A stretch of 41,055 bases of DNA from a virus. Under the pieces are notes generated by a model, which was not told the DNA's origin, did no database searches, and was given only the letters and a program-made list of their open reading frames with translations. The stretch is taken from positions 1 to 41,055 of the IMG/VR virus record IMGVR_UViG_3300045911_000142; one strand, 5' to 3'. The position numbers and the translations under genes are program-made. Of the stretch, positions 1-11,927 are shown piece by piece (the first letter of the stretch is position 1; each line of letters starts with the position of its first letter).

Positions 1-662
1 GCTTGTATAAATCCAGAGAAACTTTCGAAAACAATATCTTGATATCCCGGCTGTGCAACACTATGGTCTTGTAAAAAGGCGACACGAAATTCGTCAGAAC
101 TGAAAGAATATGAAGACAGAGCTTCAATTAAAGCTTGATTAACTAGATCGATCATCACAGTTTTTGAAACCGATCTCTTATATTCTGGATCGTTTACAAG
201 ATAACCATTTGCAGTGTTATATTCTAACAACCAATCGGATACCAATTGATTAAGAATGTCTCCAGCTATTTGTATCTTTCTCAACCACAGTGCCCTAATG
301 CTTGTAAAAGTATCATCTAGGTTGACGTTAGCACGAATGACATATGCACGATTTCCGATTTCTAAAAACTTCAAAAGCGCGTCTAAACCATATTCATTAC
401 GCACATCACCATGATGTGGCAAACCGCCTGCTGATTGGTAATATTTAGGGACACCATAAAGTTCCAGTGCTTGTTTAATAGACGTTACAGTTCTGAGAAC
501 ACCGTATTCGTATGTGCCGATTGCGGGGGTTTCGCCATCTAATTGTTTCTTTTCATCTGCGGTGGCAATAAAGAAAAGAGGTAATGCTGTAGCTTGTCCC
601 GGAATATAAAATGATTCGTCAATGATTGTTACATCGACATTCGGGCTGATTAATTGGGCCAT
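1..662 (-). CDS. 18: Tail sheath protein, gp18-like, N-terminal part (runs off left edge)
   Basis: The 220 codons visible begin MAQLISPNVDVTIIDESF and continue with no stop to the window edge, so the C-terminus is missing. The opening (Met, short polar stretch, then a conserved proline and a beta-strand VDVTIIDES) and the following AxxxPLFFIATADEKK segment are typical of contractile sheath proteins of T4-like phages, which polymerise around the tail tube and contract on infection. The ATG is supported by a TAAGGAG ribosome site 8 nt upstream (671-676 on the complement) and by an exact TATAAATA late promoter further upstream. It is the last visible gene of the minus-strand tail operon, directly after gp15, a natural neighbour since gp15 caps the sheath. 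Family assignment rests on pattern recognition of the N-terminus only. Confidence 0.85.
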   Translation of the reverse strand, partial: MAQLISPNVDVTIIDESFYIPGQATALPLFFIATADEKKQLDGETPAIGTYEYGVLRTVTSIKQALELYGVPKYYQSAGGLPHHGDVRNEYGLDALLKFLEIGNRAYVIRANVNLDDTFTSIRALWLRKIQIAGDILNQLVSDWLLEYNTANGYLVNDPEYKRSVSKTVMIDLVNQALIEALSSYSFSSDEFRVAFLQDHSVAQPGYQDIVFESFSGFIQ

Positions 663-691
663 TTATAAATCTCCTTAGAATAACCTAAAAA

Positions 692-699
692 TATTTATA
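692..699 (-). promoter_or_regulatory. T4-type late promoter of gp18
   Basis: Exact TATAAATA octamer on the minus strand, 30 nt upstream of the gp18 ATG, in the short gp15-gp18 gap. T4 late promoters consist of this -10 octamer recognised by gp55-loaded RNA polymerase; a gp55 gene is present in this window. Confidence 0.7.
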
Positions 700-725
700 A
701 GTATTGCATTTATAATTGCAATAAT

Positions 726-1511
726 TTACTTAGGAAATTTGTATCTATCAATGTCAAACAAATCTTTATATGGCGGTTCTGGTCTATTTACATCTTTGAC
801 AACTTCAGTAGTAGGACCGTCAGACGCAGTAATAGCAGCAAGACGTAATTTGATTTCTTTAATATAATTATTTTTTATGTTTGCCGGTGGTGATAGATAA
901 AGTCTAACTGCGAAAGTTAATGAATTCTGAATAATTCTAGCATCCTGATTTGATGGATAATTCGTTTGATTGTTAATACTTAATAATTCAACTGAAAAAA
1001 TCTTATTCCAATCATATAAATCATCACTAGTTTGTAATATTATATTTGGGTTAAAAAGCATTAATATTTGTTCCAACATTTGGAAATTTTGATCTTCGTT
1101 AGATGCATAGGTATTTAATTCCACAGTCATCATATAAGGAATTGGCATCATTGTTTCTACAACTTTTAAACCATCTGGAAATGATCCTCCTGATGGTAGG
1201 ACTGTTTTTCTCTTATATTGATCAACCCCCTTCCTCATTTCTGGAGCTTGTTCTATTCCAGAAACATAAAAAGATATCAAAGGTAAACTGATGGGTTTTT
1301 GGGCATTTTCTGCAAGAATTGCGTTCACTACTCTATCAGCATTACCATATCTAACTGGAACTGTAATCAAGTTAGATGTAGAATTAAAATCATTTTTTCC
1401 AACAGAAACTTGCAAGCCTGAAAAAACTGCCGCAAATTGTGTTATTCTATTTTTTATCTGACCATCATAAAAATATGTTTCTAGACTTTTAGAAGATGGA
1501 AAATCACTCAT
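726..1511 (-). CDS. 15: Tail sheath stabiliser / tail terminator, gp15-like
   Basis: 261 aa, close to T4 gp15 (272 aa). In T4, gp15 forms a hexameric ring that caps the tail tube and sheath and joins the tail to the neck. The pattern fits: an N-terminal YFYDGQIKNRITQFAAVFSGLQ segment, a strand with VPVRYGNADR, LPLISFYVSGIE, then P-IPYMMTVELNTYASNEDQNFQMLEQILMLFNPNI, which matches the conserved core of the family (elementary strand, then EDxFQxxEQIL-FxP). The start ATG follows the giant gene's TAA by a few bases; its AGG ribosome site lies inside the end of that gene, so translation is probably coupled. The neighbour downstream is the sheath gene. Confidence is high on family. Confidence 0.85.
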   Translation of the reverse strand: MSDFPSSKSLETYFYDGQIKNRITQFAAVFSGLQVSVGKNDFNSTSNLITVPVRYGNADRVVNAILAENAQKPISLPLISFYVSGIEQAPEMRKGVDQYKRKTVLPSGGSFPDGLKVVETMMPIPYMMTVELNTYASNEDQNFQMLEQILMLFNPNIILQTSDDLYDWNKIFSVELLSINNQTNYPSNQDARIIQNSLTFAVRLYLSPPANIKNNYIKEIKLRLAAITASDGPTTEVVKDVNRPEPPYKDLFDIDRYKFPK

Positions 1512-1514
1512 AAA

Positions 1515-4500
1515 TTATACCTGTATATTTTCTAGTGTTATGGTGATTGGTGGTGTGTATACTTCTATATAACTGTTCATATCTGTAACTTTACAACGGT
1601 ATGTACCAACAAGAGTTGAACCGCAGTTGACTACTGCTGAAAAGTATACAAGAAATCCACCGCCTATCGTGTTAACCTGAAACATATTTCCACTGACATG
1701 TTCCCAATCATAAGAGTAGCTACCAGAACCTCCGGTCACAAAGACTTCAGTATTAGGTGCATTTTCTGTATTTATAGCTTTAAAACCAGATGTACAAGTA
1801 GAAGAAGCATAAACACTATATGAATTTAGAGTTGCAACCAATGGAGCGGGCGATGGTGTAACTGTTGGTGTAACTGTTGGTGTTCTAGTAACAGTAGGCG
1901 TTATACTGGGTGTTATACTAATAGTAGGCGTGCGCGTAGGTGTAATACTAATAGTAGGAGTTATACTCGGTGTTATACTAATGGTTGGCGTTATGCTTGG
2001 CGTTACACTGATTGTTGGTGTAATACTAGGTGTAATACTAGGTGTAATACTTGGTGTTACAGAAGATGTAGGTGTAACACTCGGTGTTCTTGTAACTGTT
2101 GGTGTTATTGTGACTGTAGCCGAAGGCGTAATACTTGGGGTTACCGAAATGGTTGGAGTTACCGTAGGTGTTAGACTTATAGTTGGTGTAATACTTGGAG
2201 TAATACTAATTGTTGGTGTAACTGTTGGTGTAATACTTGGAGTAGTACTAATTGTTGGTGTAACTGTTGGTGTAACACTTGGTGTTCTAGTTGGTGTTCT
2301 AGTTACACTCGGTGTTAAAGAAATTGTAGGTGTAATGCTTGGAGTATTGCTTATTGTAGGCGTAATACTCGGAGTTACAGAAATGGTTGGCGTTACTGTT
2401 GCAGTTGGTGTAACGCTTGGAGTCACACTAATTGTAGGTGTAATGCTTGGAGTCACACTAATTGTAGGTGTAATGCTTGGAGTATTGCTTATTGTAGGCG
2501 TAATACTCGGAGTTACAGAAATGGTTGGCGTTACTGTTGGCGTTAGTGATGGAGATGGGGTTGGGGTAATTGAAGGGGGTGGAGGTACTGTCGGAACTTC
2601 CACTTCATCTATAAAGCATAAACCACCATCTTCATACTGTTCAATTTCTACAGTGTTGTTTCGAGGCTTAACAATATTTCTAATAATCTGTAGTCCGACC
2701 CAAGAAGTCTTAAATATTTCTTTATATTCTTTCTTTGTTGTAAATGCCTCGTGCAAACAATTAAAAAATATCTTATTGACTTCTTCAGCAGTAAAAGAAG
2801 AATATATTGTATTCATGGTGAATAATATATTTTCTATAGTGTCAAAAGTGAAATCGTTTAAAAACTGCAATATGTTTACATTTGAATAAGTATTCTCTGG
2901 ATTCTCAAGTGTTTTGATGACAATATCTAAGGCTCTACGCCCATCCATAAACGCCTGTTCTGGATTCAAACCAAATCTAGTTTGTGCCTGATAAAGACCA
3001 TCATACACGACTCTATTAAGGGCAGGGACAACCTCACTTGTTATAACATTATCAGTTGAAATCTTATAACCTATAATACATTCTATGAGTTTTTTCCACA
3101 AATAATAATCTATCTTTGAAAATTGTTTTTCTCTAAACAATTTCCATTCCACATGTTTATTCTTCTTGGAAAGTGAAATAGTATCTAAACGATCCCTTAA
3201 AGTTCCATCTACTGTAAATCTCAATACATATCTGTTATCAGATTTAACAGTGCCTTCTAAACCTTTAATTATTAATTTAGTATAACGATATGGTAATACA
3301 GTTTTATCTTCATCATATGTCAAGCCATAAATCACGCCATAACCTCCGTCTGAGGTTCTGAAACCATCTGGTATCATGTATGGCTTAGGAATATTTTGTA
3401 ATTCTTTTGTAGCTTGAACCAAGTTAGTCGCTAAAGTATTATTAAATTGTTTTTTATTGTAGACATTATATGCCCAATAATAATATTTGTCTATGAACTT
3501 GTTAGAGGTTTCATCAAAGAACTGTTTCTTGGTGTATGGAACATATCTTTCAATAGTACCAAACTCCGGTTCAAATGTAGTAGGATCAGGCAGCCTTCTA
3601 ATCAAGGAAACAATATCTCCCACTTTAGGTTTTCTTGTCTGTCCAGAAACAAGAATTGTTCCTTGTACAACAGTGAATAAGTTAGTTAGAACATTTGGCA
3701 TGATTGAAAAATCATAAATGCCATTTACATATACGTCTACTGCATCTCCATAATTTAAAGTTAAAGATGGTTGTCCTAAAGAAACAGTTCCAGAAATAAC
3801 TTCTTCATAAACATCTTCATAAACTTCTCTTATTGGTCCATTGCCCGTTAGATATGTTATAAAATATTTTGCATATGGTGTATTAATTTCTGAATCTAGA
3901 TTATGATTAGGATTGACATCAGATTCAACCCATTCCAACAACTCTATCTTTCCATAATCTGCCAATTTACCCCAATTAAATATTCTATCATTTATATTAG
4001 GCATTAATGCAGGATCATCATATGGTAAATATTTTGCATGTTTAGTATTAAACCATACCGTTCCTAATTTGTTTTCAGCCCAAGTTGAGGTATCCTTTGG
4101 AATCTGCAAACCATTTGTATAATCCGCTGGATCATTTTTGGATTCAATGTCAACAATACCATAGGCAACAGTGTAATGTTGCCCGCGAGCAGGATTCCAT
4201 ATTTGAATATCTTCAACTACAACACCAGCAGTCTTATCAATCAATTTTGCAGGAGAATTCTTTCCTTCATCATAGTTGAATGTTATTACTTCCATAAACT
4301 GGAAGAATCTTGGATCAACAATTTTTGTTTCAAAAAAACCAAAAAGTCTTGGACCAGATGTTGGGAACAGTTGAATGGTGGTTTTGTTCAAAAACTTGAA
4401 ATCAACTTTATCAACTAATACAACTTCTTTATTAAGGTCAAAGTCATAATATTTTATAAAAGCAGCATCGGCTGGCTTATCTAAGAAGAAATAAAATCTA

Positions 4501-7500
4501 GAAGATATAAATTGTACCCTACTTTGAGCATTCTTGAAATGCTGCTGCACCTTTGCACTAATATAGAATGCATTATCAGGCGATAGTAAATATTCTTGTT
4601 CTGGCTGATCTAACCATCTATCTTGATCGGTTAGTCTTATAGACGTAAAGGTTGGATCGAGGGCGATTCCATCTGGTTGAACAAATTCTAATCTTAATTC
4701 TTTCCTTATAACATCTTCATGAGTTAATTTTAGTTCTGGATATATTTTCTTTTGAGAACTTCCAAATTCTGCTATCTTATATGCCCAGAATTCGTCTACA
4801 ACAGCACTCTCAAAACGTTTTTGATTTGTAAACGCATTAACTGCGGTGTTTGTACCCTTTTGCTGTATCATTCCCTTCCAGAATAAGAACTGTGTCTTTT
4901 GATTTATATTCAAATCATCCATAAAATCATATGGTCCATCATAGCCCATAGATTTTCTTAGTTCTTTAGTGGTTTTCTTCGTTTCGATACTCTTTAAAGA
5001 ATCATAATAATATCTAAAATCATCCACAGAAGATTCTATATTCTGAACTAATGTGTTGCCATTAATTACAGAACCTGCTAAGTTTGGACGAAGAGTATTA
5101 ACGTTAGGTCTTGAATATTCTAGGAAGAATCTTGGTAAATTCAGACCTAAGAACGGGTCATATATCAATGTATTAATAACTGAATAATTGTTTATAGTTA
5201 GTACATGCTCATATGCATCTATTGATTTTTTAACACCAGTTATGTCAACTTTATTATTTGATAATATGCCTCTCTTGAAAAAACCATCATAAGTTTTTAC
5301 ATATTCAAAACGTTTATCATTACTTTCTTTTACAATTCCTAATAAAGATATTACTGATTTTTTATCATTTCTTACAAACAATAGCTTATCTGGATACATC
5401 AGTTCAGTAGAATTTGTATATACTAGCGTTGAAGATTTATTATCAAAGCTCTCTGACAATACACCAATCGGCGTATAGATTGTAACTTCTTGATTTATAG
5501 GATTTATTGAAAAGGAAGGATATCTTTCCTCATAATCTGAAAGTTGTATGAATATTTTACCAATTTCAGATGTTGTAACTGGTATGAATCTACCCTGTAC
5601 AGCGTCTAAGCGAGAGCCTGCAAGTCTAAATTTTTTATTATTGCTAGTTCTTACAATATAATAAGGTATTGATTGATTTATCATATTGTCAAGTGGTTTT
5701 GGTAAAGTGCTGCCTTCTTCCCCAAGTAAAAGAACAGGAGTACCATTTTCCCAAGTTGCAATAGAAGCATCTGATATTTCAAAAACTTGCTCTGACAAAT
5801 TTACTGTTATTGGATAACTTAAATAATCTGTTTGGCGAATAGCATCCAATTTGAAAGCCCAATCGATAAATTTCTCTAAATGTAACTGCCAAGTATTATT
5901 TCTTTGTGTTTCAAGATCAATATTTGTACCGGTTTCGTTTTCACAAGCAAATCCCTTATCTAATAAGTATTGCTCATATCCCGTTACTATATCAATCACA
6001 TCTTGAATGCCGGTGCATTTCAAAACATTAAATGACATTACTGATCTTTTATCAATAACATGTTTTCTCCAGTTTGATTTTACTGTAGCACCAGAAAGTG
6101 CCTTAAACGTTTGAGATATAGCACCTATAAAATGATTTCCGCTTCCGCCAACTGATGGAATTAATCCTTCTGTGGAGTATGCATATTCGTCTGGGAGTTC
6201 AAATAATTTAAAAGAAAAATCATCTATTTTCTTTACATAATATGGAGTAAATTGATCGAAAGGTGAAGGTAAAATACCTAAAGTGTTCAAAAATACTTCC
6301 TTTCCATCAACCCAATCTTCCGGTAGTGGCAAACGGTTCTTGTTGTTTGCAAACCCGTTAACTATAATGTCAGTTAATGGCATATCTTCATCTACATAGA
6401 TTGTGGTTGTATCATTTTTAACATCGTAAAACACATTATTTACCGTATACTCGCCGTCAAACTGTGTAGAATCAGAAATTTCCAAAATGTCGCTAATATC
6501 AAAATATTTTGTTAAATTTCCACTAAATTTAAAGTATTTTTCAAATTTTAAATTTTCAACCAATGGTCCAGTAAAGAATTCAAATTTACTACTCATAGTA
6601 GAAAAGAATCCTGTATCCACGATATCAACGGCAGATAGCATTCCTGATAAATTACTATGAATTTTAATATTACCGGATTCTAGTACAGCTTCTCCATAAT
6701 CTGCAATTTGCTCATTCAGTATTCTTAATACATCTCTAACAGTATAACCATCGACCATAGTAATCTGTACAACGATGGTGTCAGCAGAATTAAAAACTAA
6801 TGTTGCATTATATGTATTACCAATAAGATATGCCGGAACATCAATAAATGAAAGACTCTCGCCATAATTAATAGTCTGATATCCTCTCTGCGGTCTTATA
6901 CCAGCACCAATAATTTTAAACTTATTAATTTCTACTATATCACTACCAGAAGTAAATAAACACGGGTAGTTTTGAACTCCATAAAATTTAACGGCAGCAT
7001 CATGTGGCGCTTGGATAGAAATCTCAGTAACCCATTCGTTTCCATAATCACGAATCTTGGAATATTTTGAAGGAATACTTAACAGTTTCGCGTTCAACGC
7101 ATACTGTGTAGATTGTTCAAAGTTTCTAGTCTTCTTCAAGCCGATATGAAAGTCTTTCTCAGTTATATCAAAGTTTTCACTAAAAATTGAAAAATTATTA
7201 ACATCAATTACAGAATCAAATGTATACCCTAAATAAGTTTTCCAATTCTTCCAAAGTTGTCTAAAATTAGAAGCAGAACCATCCAAATTATTATATCTTA
7301 AATAATTTACAAACCACTGATTCAAACCATTAACTGTAAATATATTACCATCAATGATATCACCATGAAATAGTGTATTTTTATGAGAGAATACATTCTT
7401 ATAATTAGAATCTACTTGTAAGCAATCTACATCTAAAAGTTTATTTCCAAAGGATTGATTTAAAAACTTAATAGGATCAAGCAAATATGCAATTTTCAAC

Positions 7501-10500
7501 TTGTCATAAACATAATCAATAGAATTTCTCCATTCATATTCCAAAGGTGACATATTACCAAATTTGAAATCATATGATGGAACTGAAACAGATTCATTTA
7601 TTGATACATCAAAAAGACTTCTAACGCGCGGATCGCTGCTATTATCAGAATTCCAATATGGAGGTAATAATTCATCCGGGGCTATTCCATCCGCTGTTGT
7701 AACAGAAGACACATTAACAGACACATATGTGTAAATTTTGTCTACTTGACCATATGAACCCAGCCCTGCATACCCATTAGGATCGGTCGCGCCAATTGGT
7801 ATCACACCGTTAAACACATTTGTCCACATGATAGATTTCCATCTACGATTTGTTAGTAACGATGTATTTTTATAAAAACTATCCCACCAAGCAGGTTTAT
7901 CTTTAAATCCTTGTAACTTCCACGGCTCTAGATGTGGGTATGGAGTACCATAAAATTTAGTATAAAGTGCCTTCCAAAAAGCCGGAAGATTAGAACCAGA
8001 GATATTGTCAATAGGTAGTGTGTTTACTATGCTATTACTATAATTCCACGTATACGGGTTATTCTGAGAATATTGTGTGTTTACTGTATAATTTATCTTT
8101 TGCCTAAATGCATAATTCTCAAAACTTTTCTTCTCTAACTTGAAGAAGTCAGGATTGTTTATTGTTTTATCAAAATCATAAACTATGTCTATATTTTGTT
8201 CAACAAGAAGATTTCTTTCAACTTCTAATATCACATTGCCTAAAATTTCTTCAAAGGTGATTTCAACCCAACCATTATCCGTAGTGTTTACAAACAACGA
8301 CTTTGTTGTTCCTAATTTTCTGATAACAAAATTGCTAGAAGTTAATGGGAATGGATCGGATTGATTTGTTACCGTTTGAAGTTCCACTAAGTTTTCTTCG
8401 ACTAAGAAATTATATAATATTTCTTTTTCTGCTTTGTTAAAAATAATTGGGTAAACATGGCCAGTATGACATACCACCTCAGATATACCCAATTTATTGT
8501 CGTAAAGAAATATTGGATCACTAAATTCGCAAAGACCAAATCTAGCAGCAGAAGATATCCAACCATGTAACCCGGAAGTAGAGTCTCCATACCATTCATC
8601 AAATTTTTTATTGTTCCTAATTTCATCTATAATAAAATTAGAAACTGATGTTATAAAACTTTGAATTGTTGTTGTATCTAATTTAAAAACGTCAAGAATC
8701 TTATCTTTAAATGTTTCTTTTATCCAATTTTGTTGTGAATCATATTGATTCTTTGCGAACTCTATCACTTCTAAAGAATCAATACCATCAGTGAACAAAG
8801 ATGACGCTAATAAATTAAATCCATCATTAAACTGTTTAATTGTACCACCAACACCATAGTTTATTTTTTCATTTGCATAAATCGTGTTTGACGCTGAACT
8901 AATTAAAGATTCTATTGGTTGTGAATTAATTATGCTTGAAAAATGAGTGAAGAATTGCTCATATGATATAGTTTCATAATTATCAGATTCTAAATTATAA
9001 AACATTTGATCTGAAACATTCCAATCATCTCCAATCTTTGTTGGTACCGTCTGCTCAAGATTCAAACCATGACGCCAAACACTACGTTTAACATTTTCAG
9101 ATAAATCATTATACAATAATAAATTATTTTTTTCTATTAATTTATTTTCAAATATTGGAAACCCATTTGCTGTCCTTTCTATTCTTTTTAGCAAGAACTT
9201 ATCTATATCAGCCGAATCAGATTCTTTAAACTTAAAAATACTGTTTGCTGCGTCTAATGGAGTACCATCAACATCATAAATTGCAAAGAAAGGATATTGG
9301 TTCTTTTCAGTCTTTATTTGGGTAACTTCTCTCAATCTTGTTAAGTTTACCAATTCTGTACCTGAAGGCGTATTTAATCTGACTGCTCTCCTTCCAATAT
9401 CTTTTTTATCAAACTCACCCAATCTAACTTCTACAATGTCATCAACATTTATAATTACATTATCGTAGAACTTTATACCACCGCAGAAATCTGGATTCAC
9501 GAAAGATGGTATATCAATATAGTTACCTATCTGTTTAATGCCATTAATATAAACTCTAATATCACCTTCTTGATAATCGTCAAACAAAACTAAATCATGT
9601 AATGAATAATCATCACCGTGATAAAAATAAAATGTTGGTCCGGCCTTAGAAGTACCACCAGAATCTAAACGCAATCTGTAAACTTGTTTATATAAAAATA
9701 TATTGCTAAAATAGTTATAATCGTCAATAAATTGGTTTTGTAAATTTATATCAAAATTGCTATATTTTAGATATGTGGAAAACATATCATTTTCTACTTC
9801 AATTTTAGAAGTAGGTGCCACATGCTTAACTCCGAAATACTGAAATTGGTTAGCATCATGTCCAAGCCATTCATCACCAAACGAGGTGGTTGTCGGGCCA
9901 ATATAAGCACCAACAGGTAAATCATTAATATCTGGAAACTGCTCTGCTATCTCTATTTTTGAGACATACCTACTAGTCGGTGATATTTTATCGAATGATT
10001 TATTGTTGATAGTGTATATACCATTATTAAAATCAAATCCCGATAGTTTAATTTTTTGTCCTATTTGCAAGTCTGAAACTATATCACCAAATTTTGAATT
10101 AAAAACAATAGTTTTTGTATTTTCAAAATAAAATTCATTACCTTGTGAAATTCTAATATCATGAATTTCAAACATAATTGGTTGTTGATTTATTTCTTTA
10201 TACTCAGCACTTGTTGTCTTTCTATATCTCCAATCAAATGATGTATTTGATCTGTTGGATAATTGAACATAAGGGAGATATTCAATGATTGGTAGTTGAG
10301 CCTTAGTCTTATTATTTAAATTAAATATTTGAGTCTTATGCTTCCACTTGTTTTTAGACGACCAATCATCAGTTTGGGTGAAATTAACCGTGTAAGAGCT
10401 TCCAACAAAGTTTAAAACTTTTGAAAAATTTAAATAAATTGTTAACCAAGATAGTCCATCAAACTGCTTTAAACGATCAGAAACAGTATCGTACCAAAGA

Positions 10501-11867
10501 TCATAAAGTGCCGGTGAAGATGGTTGGGTTGCTGATTTAATAGTATCAAATGTTCTTTCTCTTAATATATTGTAGGTAATATTTGATGTGTTAAAGAATC
10601 TAATATCACTATCTAACACCAGATCAAAGGTAGATACTGATCGAATATAATACTCACCTAATAATGGAGTTCCATTAGTAATTTTCAGAACATCTCCGAT
10701 ACCTATGTTTTCTGTTACAAAGTCCACAGTATAATCTTTGAAGACATTTGATCCTGATTCTACAAAACCTTCATTCGTACCTTCAAAAACCTGTGAATAT
10801 TTTGACCAAATCAATCGACCAAGGGTTTTATCTGACCAAGATTCATTTTTAAATGTGAATGCAAATTTATCTCGAATTGACTCAGTTTCTCCTTCTGTCA
10901 AATATATTAGTGGGGTAAGAGACAGATACGACACAGAAGGATTGGAAATAAGTTCATTTACTTCAACAATTGTATTTCCGTTTGAATCTAATTGGCTAGA
11001 TTTTACAGTATAAAATGCATCCTGTACGCCTTTAGCCAATAAGATGTAATCTTTTTTAAGTACATTCTCCAAATCGCCAGCGATGATAAAATTATTATTA
11101 ATTACATCAACCGACAAAACTTCACTGAATGCTCTGGATACACTTATAACATTTGTTGATAGTGTTAAATCAATAGTTATCTCTGTTAAACCAGAGCCTG
11201 TATTATAAGTAGAAGAAATTACATTTGCGGTTATAAATTCAGAATTAGATAGAAACAGAATAATCGGTCTATTAGATTCGAATTTTTGAACATAATTTCC
11301 ACTAATGCGTATAAGATTTCCGGTTCCACTTACTACTTCATATGAAGTTGTATTTCTATGTACGTTAGCTTTTGTAAATTGACTTCTAGATAATGACCAA
11401 TTAACTCTATTTTTTATAGTAACATACTCTGGTGTTTCGCTGAAAATTTCAGAATCCCAATAATAATCTCCATAATTTATAAGTTTGTCTATGTCTACTG
11501 GCGGAACCCAATTGAATGCTAAAGAATTAGCAATCTGATCATATTTTGATATGTCAACACCAGAATTTTCTAGTTTTCTAATAATATCTTTAAATGTCAA
11601 ATAATAATCTTCAGTGCCAACGCTTGCTCTCAAAACTGGCTGTAATTGATTTTGCTGCTTAAATGCAGTATTTTCTTTTATCTGGAAACTCTCGTCATCA
11701 TTTAGAACAGCACGTCCAATGTAACCAACAACTCTTTTAGAGTCGTCCTTGGTTAAAAATCTATTGAATAGATTTTCATTTATTGCTTCAGCTATTCTGG
11801 TTTGCTTTGGCGAAACTAGTAAATTGTTTAAATTTGTTCTCTTAGATGAGTAATCAGAATTATTCAC
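1515..11867 (-). CDS. Giant virion structural protein (3450 aa) with Thr/Pro-rich stalk and Ig-like C-terminus
   Basis: It lies directly after gp6, where T4 has gene 7, so a baseplate-wedge or tail-fibre role is inferred; no homology to gp7 could be tested. The N-terminus (about 1-180) has a [20 protein letters not shown] motif that I associate with large structural proteins of marine T4-like phages. The long middle is rich in beta-strand, Asn, Tyr and Asp residues and has no recognised enzyme motif. About residues 3091-3341 are a low-complexity stalk of TPSITPTIS-type repeats. The last ~108 residues ([19 protein letters not shown]..., GTYRCKVTD) look like an Ig/PKD-like beta-sandwich with three cysteines, suited to surface binding at the tip of the stalk. 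The start is GTG, chosen because an AAGGG ribosome site lies 6-7 nt upstream and an exact late promoter 25 nt upstream. Confidence 0.75.
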   Translation of the reverse strand: MNNSDYSSKRTNLNNLLVSPKQTRIAEAINENLFNRFLTKDDSKRVVGYIGRAVLNDDESFQIKENTAFKQQNQLQPVLRASVGTEDYYLTFKDIIRKLENSGVDISKYDQIANSLAFNWVPPVDIDKLINYGDYYWDSEIFSETPEYVTIKNRVNWSLSRSQFTKANVHRNTTSYEVVSGTGNLIRISGNYVQKFESNRPIILFLSNSEFITANVISSTYNTGSGLTEITIDLTLSTNVISVSRAFSEVLSVDVINNNFIIAGDLENVLKKDYILLAKGVQDAFYTVKSSQLDSNGNTIVEVNELISNPSVSYLSLTPLIYLTEGETESIRDKFAFTFKNESWSDKTLGRLIWSKYSQVFEGTNEGFVESGSNVFKDYTVDFVTENIGIGDVLKITNGTPLLGEYYIRSVSTFDLVLDSDIRFFNTSNITYNILRERTFDTIKSATQPSSPALYDLWYDTVSDRLKQFDGLSWLTIYLNFSKVLNFVGSSYTVNFTQTDDWSSKNKWKHKTQIFNLNNKTKAQLPIIEYLPYVQLSNRSNTSFDWRYRKTTSAEYKEINQQPIMFEIHDIRISQGNEFYFENTKTIVFNSKFGDIVSDLQIGQKIKLSGFDFNNGIYTINNKSFDKISPTSRYVSKIEIAEQFPDINDLPVGAYIGPTTTSFGDEWLGHDANQFQYFGVKHVAPTSKIEVENDMFSTYLKYSNFDINLQNQFIDDYNYFSNIFLYKQVYRLRLDSGGTSKAGPTFYFYHGDDYSLHDLVLFDDYQEGDIRVYINGIKQIGNYIDIPSFVNPDFCGGIKFYDNVIINVDDIVEVRLGEFDKKDIGRRAVRLNTPSGTELVNLTRLREVTQIKTEKNQYPFFAIYDVDGTPLDAANSIFKFKESDSADIDKFLLKRIERTANGFPIFENKLIEKNNLLLYNDLSENVKRSVWRHGLNLEQTVPTKIGDDWNVSDQMFYNLESDNYETISYEQFFTHFSSIINSQPIESLISSASNTIYANEKINYGVGGTIKQFNDGFNLLASSLFTDGIDSLEVIEFAKNQYDSQQNWIKETFKDKILDVFKLDTTTIQSFITSVSNFIIDEIRNNKKFDEWYGDSTSGLHGWISSAARFGLCEFSDPIFLYDNKLGISEVVCHTGHVYPIIFNKAEKEILYNFLVEENLVELQTVTNQSDPFPLTSSNFVIRKLGTTKSLFVNTTDNGWVEITFEEILGNVILEVERNLLVEQNIDIVYDFDKTINNPDFFKLEKKSFENYAFRQKINYTVNTQYSQNNPYTWNYSNSIVNTLPIDNISGSNLPAFWKALYTKFYGTPYPHLEPWKLQGFKDKPAWWDSFYKNTSLLTNRRWKSIMWTNVFNGVIPIGATDPNGYAGLGSYGQVDKIYTYVSVNVSSVTTADGIAPDELLPPYWNSDNSSDPRVRSLFDVSINESVSVPSYDFKFGNMSPLEYEWRNSIDYVYDKLKIAYLLDPIKFLNQSFGNKLLDVDCLQVDSNYKNVFSHKNTLFHGDIIDGNIFTVNGLNQWFVNYLRYNNLDGSASNFRQLWKNWKTYLGYTFDSVIDVNNFSIFSENFDITEKDFHIGLKKTRNFEQSTQYALNAKLLSIPSKYSKIRDYGNEWVTEISIQAPHDAAVKFYGVQNYPCLFTSGSDIVEINKFKIIGAGIRPQRGYQTINYGESLSFIDVPAYLIGNTYNATLVFNSADTIVVQITMVDGYTVRDVLRILNEQIADYGEAVLESGNIKIHSNLSGMLSAVDIVDTGFFSTMSSKFEFFTGPLVENLKFEKYFKFSGNLTKYFDISDILEISDSTQFDGEYTVNNVFYDVKNDTTTIYVDEDMPLTDIIVNGFANNKNRLPLPEDWVDGKEVFLNTLGILPSPFDQFTPYYVKKIDDFSFKLFELPDEYAYSTEGLIPSVGGSGNHFIGAISQTFKALSGATVKSNWRKHVIDKRSVMSFNVLKCTGIQDVIDIVTGYEQYLLDKGFACENETGTNIDLETQRNNTWQLHLEKFIDWAFKLDAIRQTDYLSYPITVNLSEQVFEISDASIATWENGTPVLLLGEEGSTLPKPLDNMINQSIPYYIVRTSNNKKFRLAGSRLDAVQGRFIPVTTSEIGKIFIQLSDYEERYPSFSINPINQEVTIYTPIGVLSESFDNKSSTLVYTNSTELMYPDKLLFVRNDKKSVISLLGIVKESNDKRFEYVKTYDGFFKRGILSNNKVDITGVKKSIDAYEHVLTINNYSVINTLIYDPFLGLNLPRFFLEYSRPNVNTLRPNLAGSVINGNTLVQNIESSVDDFRYYYDSLKSIETKKTTKELRKSMGYDGPYDFMDDLNINQKTQFLFWKGMIQQKGTNTAVNAFTNQKRFESAVVDEFWAYKIAEFGSSQKKIYPELKLTHEDVIRKELRLEFVQPDGIALDPTFTSIRLTDQDRWLDQPEQEYLLSPDNAFYISAKVQQHFKNAQSRVQFISSRFYFFLDKPADAAFIKYYDFDLNKEVVLVDKVDFKFLNKTTIQLFPTSGPRLFGFFETKIVDPRFFQFMEVITFNYDEGKNSPAKLIDKTAGVVVEDIQIWNPARGQHYTVAYGIVDIESKNDPADYTNGLQIPKDTSTWAENKLGTVWFNTKHAKYLPYDDPALMPNINDRIFNWGKLADYGKIELLEWVESDVNPNHNLDSEINTPYAKYFITYLTGNGPIREVYEDVYEEVISGTVSLGQPSLTLNYGDAVDVYVNGIYDFSIMPNVLTNLFTVVQGTILVSGQTRKPKVGDIVSLIRRLPDPTTFEPEFGTIERYVPYTKKQFFDETSNKFIDKYYYWAYNVYNKKQFNNTLATNLVQATKELQNIPKPYMIPDGFRTSDGGYGVIYGLTYDEDKTVLPYRYTKLIIKGLEGTVKSDNRYVLRFTVDGTLRDRLDTISLSKKNKHVEWKLFREKQFSKIDYYLWKKLIECIIGYKISTDNVITSEVVPALNRVVYDGLYQAQTRFGLNPEQAFMDGRRALDIVIKTLENPENTYSNVNILQFLNDFTFDTIENILFTMNTIYSSFTAEEVNKIFFNCLHEAFTTKKEYKEIFKTSWVGLQIIRNIVKPRNNTVEIEQYEDGGLCFIDEVEVPTVPPPPSITPTPSPSLTPTVTPTISVTPSITPTISNTPSITPTISVTPSITPTISVTPSVTPTATVTPTISVTPSITPTISNTPSITPTISLTPSVTRTPTRTPSVTPTVTPTISTTPSITPTVTPTISITPSITPTISLTPTVTPTISVTPSITPSATVTITPTVTRTPSVTPTSSVTPSITPSITPSITPTISVTPSITPTISITPSITPTISITPTRTPTISITPSITPTVTRTPTVTPTVTPSPAPLVATLNSYSVYASSTCTSGFKAINTENAPNTEVFVTGGSGSYSYDWEHVSGNMFQVNTIGGGFLVYFSAVVNCGSTLVGTYRCKVTDMNSYIEVYTPPITITLENIQV
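1846..2598 (-). repeat. In-frame Thr/Pro/Ser/Ile repeat tract of the giant structural gene
   Basis: About 250 codons of a 10-residue-like unit ([10 protein letters not shown] and variants with N, L, I, R). At DNA level it contains a 30-nt unit repeated in tandem at 2431-2460 and its neighbours, and a perfect 78-bp direct repeat at 2323-2400 and 2461-2538 (offset 138 bp, a multiple of three). Such perfect copies imply recent duplication and allow in-frame expansion or loss by slippage or recombination. The long open frame on the opposite strand here is a by-product of the repeat. Confidence 0.9.
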
Positions 11868-11891
11868 TTTAACCCTTAGAAACCTTTAACA

Positions 11892-11899
11892 TATTTATA
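11892..11899 (-). promoter_or_regulatory. T4-type late promoter of the giant structural gene
   Basis: Exact TATAAATA on the minus strand in the 60-nt gap after gp6, 25 nt upstream of the GTG start. Confidence 0.7.
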
Positions 11900-11927
11900 T
11901 AAATTCAAAAGCGGAAAAAACGGCTTA

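Noticed and set aside
1930-2889. 319-aa plus-strand ORF of VGVTLGVILGV repeats
   Set aside because: It is the antisense of the Thr/Pro repeat tract; absence of stops follows from the repeat, and it has no ribosome site or independent support.
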